From Pyrenochaeta sp. MPI-SDFR-AT-0127 (taxonomy: Eukaryota > Ascomycota > Dothideomycetes > Pleosporales > Cucurbitariaceae), in assembly GCA_020747015.1 (NCBI GenBank), contig JAGTJM010000034.1, forward strand, positions 274,104 through 338,103: a DNA stretch of 64,000 nt. Direction: 5' to 3'. A program made the translations under genes and the position numbers. The notes under the pieces are model-generated. The model ran no database searches. It had not been told where the DNA came from and saw only the letters and a list, made by a program, of their open reading frames with translations. Positions 58,222-64,000 of this stretch are shown one piece after another. How positions within the stretch are numbered: position 1 is the first letter of the stretch; every line of letters starts with the position of its first letter.

Positions 58222-61200
58222 GATGTTGGTGAGCAGTATCAGCGTCGCAATGGACTTGGAGAGTGGGTATGCCTCACGTTAAGATGTGTTCTGTGAGTGG
58301 ATGACTTGCAGTAGTGGACCATTCTCAATAGGTGCACTATATGTGCACAACTCGCCAACCCCTCCCAGCCAACGCCACGACTAAGCGTTTCAGGCATACT
58401 CATGGCACCAATACTTCTGTGGTTCACCGGCAGATTTTAATGATCTGGTCCAATTCTGAGTAAATGGTGGCTCCTTGAATCATTATCATACCGGAGATAA
58501 TGGTAGTTTAACATTGGCTCTCTGCAATTTTTAATTGTAAGGCCCAAGTATCCAAAAAATCCCAGTGATGCCTGGTGGAAGCACAAAGTCCTATATCCAT
58601 CTTACTGTCAACTTTTGTGGATCGCTAATGCAAGTGCCAGAAGTGTTAAGTTTCGGTTTGCGCTAGCGCCGGTTTCGGCAAAGTTACTCCTCAACCTGCA
58701 TTTGGGCCCGGTGGTTGTTTCGTGTGCCCGTGGTGGCTCCCCCCATGAATCGTCTGTGGCTGAGAACTGCGTTCATTGATTCGGTGGCTGGGTGCTTGAA
58801 ACGCATCGTTGCAGATGCTTGCCAACAGGAAGTGAAAAAGACGGTTAGCGGCAAACTCTATTCACTCTGCGACGATCACAACTGCCGGCGAGAAGAGACC
58901 GCTGCCAGTTGCCACGTGGGGAGAGGCAGAATGGCGCGTCACGCGTGACTTTGACTTCGCTCGATGGCTTTGGCTACCGCAAGTCTTGATACCCCGGACT
59001 TCAGTTGGTTCGTTCAACCAAACACTCGTGCAGACGTCGCAACACGCGCGCAAACGTCATGGCGCACTCCGTTCCCAAACCAGAGTGTCGCGGGAAATAC
59101 CGTACTCGGTTCATCTTCGGTCTGCCTCATTCAATGGCGATCTCGAATACCGAAGAGGTTACATCGACCAGAGTGCTGTCTTCAACCTTATTCTCGCGCT
59201 AGTGTGCCTGGACAGAGCGCCGAGAACACGGATTCTGCGTCGTCTGATGCAAAACACTCCGACCGACACATAAGAGGCTAAATGAGGTCGGACCGAACCA
59301 CAAGGCGTGTTCTTGAGAAGCTTGTTGCCACAATATGAGCGCTGAACTGGCTGCACAGATCACCGAAGCCAGGACATGTACCTTCTAGACCTGAAAAGCG
59401 TAGCAATTTGTTCAGTGGCATCGATCATCCAAGCATTGTGAACTCTCTTGCATGCCTCACTAGCTATGATACCAAGGAAAAAAGCATACTCTGGTCTGAA
59501 GATTCGTGCGATGCATTTTCTTCCTTGGGTACCTCTCTTCAGATACCAACCGCACTTTTGATCGTGCCCCTGAGGTACTGATAGACCATGTTAACCGAAA
59601 ACAAGCCCTTGTTGCCAGTCAGCGGTAGAATGTTGTGCCATTGAGAACCCTGTAATTAATATGGTAGCGGATCGGAACAGATGAATCTGGAGGATCTGAC
59701 CCACAAAAAAACTTTATCTTCTCCTATGAATCAGTTGGTAGCGATAGATGTACCCTTGCCCACCGGTGCGAGGGAAGGGTCTTGCTGCTTCAGCAGGCTA
59801 GCTTGCTTTCCTTCGTGCCATTCTACAATTATTTTCACCAGTCCACTGCGATGCATCTAATTATACAACAGATACGGTAACAATCATTCCAAGCGTGATT
59901 GCAGCTCTGGGAGTCAAGGCGAGGCCTGCCATGAAGATATTCACTGCAAATTTTCAACGAAACTTAATCACTAAATAGGTCATGCCAGTCTTCGTCATCA
60001 GGTCTTGTTGATCTCATGTGCATTGACTATGCGAATCCTGACACAGTTTTCCCTGGCAGTTATTGTTTATAACCTTCGAAAAGTAGACGAACCAGGAATG
60101 GAGTTCTTCATCGATTCGAGTGGACATGTTCAATCCTAGGTGGTCCTGCACCTCTGTGGCACGACATTGGATGGCCTTAAACATCCATCCCGATGCTATT
60201 ACCATCAAGAGACAAGCTACAGATCCCTGAACTATGAAAACCCAATGCGAGTCAACATTGCTCCGGTCTATAGTCTCAACCCCTGACCACTGCCGGTCCA
60301 ATTCATCCCCCTTTTCACATTGATGCTCAGCATAATGTACTCTGTAGTGCGGGTCGGGCACCTCAGAGGAATATTAGGCACACTCCATGCTCATATCATT
60401 GCAAAAATGTGCATGGGCCGGTCCGGTCGGAGGATGTTGGTGCGTGGACACGGACGCTTGCGCAGGGGTCCAGCATACCAACATTCATGGGTTGCATGAT
60501 TGAGACCATGCTATCGCTGATATTTTCGCATAGTGACGGCTCCAGACGCTGGACATTTGCCTCATCATCTTGCCAATGACACCAGCCACGCACCCACTTG
60601 AAATTCGATATGCAAGCGGAACCTTAGAGGATCAACGATGGCTTGTAAGTACTTAGGTATTAGAGATTCTTGATTCTCGAAGTGATTCTACCATTGCTGC
60701 TCGCCTGGAGAATAAAATTCGACTACTTACACCGCAGATGGAGATTCAAGCGCGAAACATGATGGGTGTTCTGACACCTCGTACCCTCAATTTGCCACAC
60801 CTGAGGAATCGGGTCAGGCTAGAGCGGGTACCCCTCGACCGGCAAGGTGACGAACAATTCAGGTAGCGGGAATGTGAGGGAAATATTCGTTCCCGGATAT
60901 TGGCGTCGAGTCAGGTAGGCCAAGTGATGCAAGTCGCGGAACCAAGTCTATTGGCCGCGATGACTGGAATAGGGCTTTGTGCCCCAGGAAAAGTACCCGG
61001 ACAGACCCCAAATGCTCCAGATAAGGTGGATACCTAGTTTCTCCGCTCTCAAATAAACTTTCGATGGGCACGTGCTGAACGATCGAACCTTGCTTGAGTT
61101 GGAACCGCTAAAATATTTGTTTGTTCTAGACGAACATGACCATCGATCCCCAAGATTGCTACAGCTATGCGCAAACCATAAACAGGCTCGCACAGATATC

Positions 61201-61924
61201 ATCGACAATCTCTGCTAGCTGTCGTAAATGGGCACCGTTCGGAATAGTCCGAAAATGGACATATCAAAAATATTGAGCCACTTTATACAGCTATTCTAGT
61301 GGTTTTCCCCTGGACCATCGAATCTATTGTTATTCTGTATGTCTGTCGTGTCGTTATGTCCTAGACAAGACTTTGCGTCTTGCAGTAAAGTGACTGTATA
61401 TATACAAAGTACCACTCCCTCGGAGAAATATTCGACGAGATCTTTTTGCGATAGGCGCAGGTGATTGAATTAAACGAAGCCCTGATTGGCATTTTGCTTG
61501 ATTCGCTGGAATGCACTTTTGAGTTCAGCCTGGTGCGGGGCAAAGAGGGGCAGTAACAACCACACACGCTCTGTCGGTCGGTCAATATTTCGTAAGGACT
61601 GAAGGTGCACAACTTTTGCCCTGGACTCTCATGCTTCCGGAGGGCCAAATCCTAGCCAATGGCCTACTACGCATATCATGGCGCCCCCAACGTAACCCAT
61701 CCAACGTGATAGCGATTGCCAATATACCGCCCTTTTGAAGGAGGGATCAATGTCAACAGGTTCGTGTAAATGCTTGCGCGCGCAGTCTATGCCGCTTTGA
61801 TATATTTTATGCGAAAACTGTACGTCCGAGGCTAGTATGGCTGAAATCTAAGTCGGAATATAAAGAACCGTGCAGCGCCAACGGCGGCTACATCGAGAGC
61901 ATAATGTAATGATGACTTGTGGCT
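58222..61924. other. Gene-poor region, 3.7 kb
   Basis: No supported gene. A minus-strand ORF at 60014-60361 carries one hydrophobic helix (WVFIVQGSVACLLMVIASGW) but has no confident start, signal or homologue, and may be an exon of a decayed membrane protein. Plus-strand frames at 58715-59281 overlap in several frames and have no features. Confidence 0.45.
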
Positions 61925-63409
61925 CTAGCAACTTAACGCCGCGGCGAAGGCAACCACCATGACCGCCGTAACAGATGCGGCAATCGTGCCTGCTGAGCCA
62001 GTGCTCTGTGGGACTGAAGCACCTGAAACTCCGGATGGACCCGCACTCTGCGTTGTATTACCACTTCCGCTGCCATCTTTGCCTCCGCTTGCTCCACCGC
62101 TTGCCAGCAATGGTTTCGCTTGAGGGTACAGCAAAGCCTGCACAACCTCCAGTGCACCAAAAACCTCGCCCAAATTCCCTTTTTTCGCGCTAGCTGACTC
62201 CCACTTGCTCTCTCCATCGGTCCAGTCTAGACGGCAAGATACATCGGCTCCATTTCCATCGCAGGCGCGCGCGGCACCTTTCGCAGAAGCTTGGAGGACC
62301 TTGCTGATTGATTCCGCGATGATAGGTGCTGACATGGCAGCGCGAGCATATGAGCGAGCTGCAATACCCTTGAAGGCACGCTGATCGGTGTCACAATTTC
62401 CGTTACTTTCACACGCAGTTTCGACGAGTACAGGGCTGTCACCAGAGCTCTGAAAGACAGATGAAGTGTTGACGAAACCCTTCACAGTATCTGTCCAGTT
62501 TTGTGCACCGTTGGTCTGTGAATGTCAGTTATATTCGTGACAGGGACAGGGTTTGACTGACCAAATTGTACAACAACGCAGCGCCTTCAGTGTATACTGC
62601 ATGATACCCACTCCATTGTAGTTTTGAGATTTCACATTCCTTAGTCGCTCTAGCACCGGCATAGACGCTAAAGTCGCTGACGATTCCGTTGTCCTTCGCC
62701 CAGGTGTATGACTTCTCGGCCCATTGAGTGTATGTCTGGTTTCCAGTAAACTTCGCCAGACGAGCAGCAAGGAGGAAGAAGTTTCCATTTGAGCCGGCAT
62801 CCTTGTACTCATAACCATCGTTGAAAGTGAAGATCTGCCAACGGAGGCCGCCACCTTTGCAAGTGTTGTTCTTTTCTTCCAATTGTAGACGTACAACTTG
62901 GGTGTCGAACACATTTGCCGCGTAATCTACCCATTCGCCTTTCTTCGGCTTCGAAAATCCTACTTCAGCGGCAGTCATTGCTGCAAGGCCCCACGTGCTT
63001 TGATCCTCGTTGCCAAGGCTCTTCGTCTGATTCACCGGCATGTAGGCATCATACTCTCCAATCTGCCACTGCAAGGCTTCGGAAACAAGTGCATCGTACT
63101 GAGAGTCACCTGTGAGGTGCGAGTACTCCACCAATCCATGGAAAACTGCGCCAGATTCCCACCAGAAGTAGTCTTTCGAGAACAAACCGGGAGTCAGGTC
63201 TTCCTGAAGGCTGTCCTGGTATGCAGCAATGATGCCACCAGCAAGCGTCTTTGCTGTAGACTTGATTGAATCTATAAATGTCAGACTGCAGATTCTGTAA
63301 GTTCTAAGTTCATTATCTCACCTTGACTGCTGGCATCGATCTCGAGAGCGATGGCCTGATTTACAAAGTAAGAGAAAGCGAGGGACAGCACACTAGTGCG
63401 TGCGAACAT
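61925..63409 (-). CDS. Glycoside hydrolase family 76 (Dfg5/Dcw1-type), GPI-anchored
   Basis: Exons 63409-63322, 63271-62562 and 62515-61925 (introns 50 and 46 nt; the second has a GTCAGT donor) give 462 residues. The signal peptide is encoded in exon 1 (MFARTSVLSLAFSYFVNQAI-A). GH76 hallmarks follow: YFWWESGAVFHGLVEYSHLT, EDQSTWGLAAMTAAEVGF, GGLRWQIFTFNDGYEYKDAG and GNFFLLAARLAKFTGNQTYTQW. After YHAVYTEGAALLYNL come the C-terminal repeat and a Ser/Gly-rich linker, ending with a hydrophobic GPI signal (GTIAASVTAVMVVAFAAALS). Such enzymes cut alpha-1,6-mannan cores and help cross-link GPI proteins to the wall glucan. In homologues I recall, the acidic pair before QxxWG is usually Asp-Asp; here it is Glu-Asp. 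Confidence 0.93.
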
Positions 63410-63668
63410 GATGAAGACGAATTAAAAACGAACAGGAAGAGATTGAATGAGTGTGTGAACTGAGAAAAAGGGCGACATGAAGAGTATGAGGTTGGCAGTT
63501 TGAGGTTGCTGGAGGATCGAGGCCAACCATGTCAAGCCGCGCCGCGATCCGGTCTGTCCAATCAGATTTCCACCTTCAAATGACATGCTGGAGGCCTCAC
63601 CATTCTCTAATTTCGGTTGCAGGCATCAGGGGGAATTAATGCACAGCCCCATTGTATGTGCCACAAAT
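63410..63668. other. Promoter region of the GH76 gene
   Basis: 259 bp between the GH76 start and the 3' end of the next gene on the same strand. A GA/CA-rich leader (rc of 63410-63470) and a CCAAT-type box (CCAATCAG, plus strand at about 63558) are visible. No ORF. Confidence 0.5.
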
Positions 63669-64000
63669 TCAGGAGGATTTACGACTGATACCCATCTTCA
63701 GAACGAGAGCTTCTGCAATGTCGTGTGCAAAACTCTCGTCGTTGATGGCACGCATATCGTCGACGACTTCAATGCCGCTTCCTGCTAAACCGCTCTTGAT
63801 TGCGTTGAAGAGAGCAGCATCGACTTTTAGATCTGCAAATGGCGCTCCAGGAACTGCTATTGCGCTCACACCGCCGGTTGGAAGCCATACTTGTATCGTA
63901 TTTGAATCCTTCGCGTGCTTTTCCAGCTTATGTGCAATGAACCTGCCTACTTGCTGCGCTTCCTCTTCTGAAGTTCTCATCAAGGTCACGACGGGGTTGT
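63669..64000 (-). CDS. UPF0261 (Tm-1-like) domain protein, 5' end outside window
   Basis: The C-terminal 110 residues of a minus-strand gene; the frame is open to base 64000, so the start lies beyond the window. The end shows LPTGGVSAIAVPGAPFADL, DAALFNAIKSGLAGSGIEVV and the DMRAINDESFAHDIAEALV helix, matching the C-terminal lobe of UPF0261 proteins (usually PTxGVSxxxxPGxPFxDPxAD...). The family includes the N-terminal part of plant Tm-1; fungal members are probably nucleotide- or phosphoenolpyruvate-type TIM-barrel proteins of unknown role. It ends in Ser/Lys (SRKSS). Confidence 0.85.
   Translation of the reverse strand, partial: NPVVTLMRTSEEEAQQVGRFIAHKLEKHAKDSNTIQVWLPTGGVSAIAVPGAPFADLKVDAALFNAIKSGLAGSGIEVVDDMRAINDESFAHDIAEALVLKMGISRKSS

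Noticed and set aside
1..64000. CRISPR arrays, rRNA genes, intact transposases or reverse transcriptases
   Set aside because: No spaced direct repeats, rRNA signatures or transposase/polymerase motifs were seen; the host is eukaryotic.

Overview
The window looks like nuclear DNA of a filamentous ascomycete. Genes carry short GT-AG introns, mostly 45-130 nt with TACTAAT/CTGAC-like branch sites. Fungus-specific families are present: a subtilase with a DUF7580-type N-terminus, a CFEM protein, a rhodopsin-domain PTH11-like receptor, a GPI-anchored GH76 enzyme and a MARVEL protein. The family mix suggests Dothideomycetes, probably Pleosporales; this is inference from protein style, not a database result. 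I assembled exon structures by hand from splice sites and reading-frame phase.

Layout. 1-1341: 3' part of a membrane protein gene. 2.4-3.0 kb: a small coiled-coil ORF interrupted by a (CA)n tract, next to a decayed zinc-finger fragment. 3.07-9.02 kb: a divergent pair resembling fungal incompatibility/NLR-associated genes, namely a zinc-finger plus TPR protein (minus) and a DUF7580-subtilase (plus), separated by 299 bp. 9.3-10.2 kb: an uncharacterised two-exon gene. 11.4-23.6 kb: mostly housekeeping (MSH2, IST1, a C2H2 protein, a one-membrane-segment C2H2-like protein, tRNA-Lys(CUU), a MARVEL protein). 26.1-26.5 kb: a very small secreted CFEM protein. 28.1-32.3 kb: ATP-dependent 5-oxoprolinase. 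34.4-35.4 kb: a lineage-type F-box-like protein. 35.7-41.2 kb: GT8, acyltransferase-3 and GT32 genes, a plausible glycan or glycolipid locus. 42.9-44.6 kb: a kinase-like protein lacking key catalytic motifs. 45.5-46.4 kb: a disabled pseudogene whose two stops fit C-to-T change. 48.7-52.5 kb: a large membrane glycoprotein and a small GPI/TM-tailed Cys protein. 56.4-58.2 kb: a PTH11-like receptor with an odd compound intron. 61.9-64.0 kb: GH76 alpha-1,6-mannanase-like gene and the end of a UPF0261 gene.

Functional themes are cell-surface glycan making and remodelling (GT8, AT3, GT32, GH76), surface sensing (PTH11-like, CFEM, membrane glycoproteins), genome maintenance and trafficking (MSH2, IST1), and non-self-recognition-style proteins (TPR/zinc finger, subtilase, pseudokinase). 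Gene-poor stretches at 44.6-48.7, 52.5-56.4 and 58.2-61.9 kb show few credible ORFs and contain relics. They contrast with the denser housekeeping part and suggest accessory sequence.
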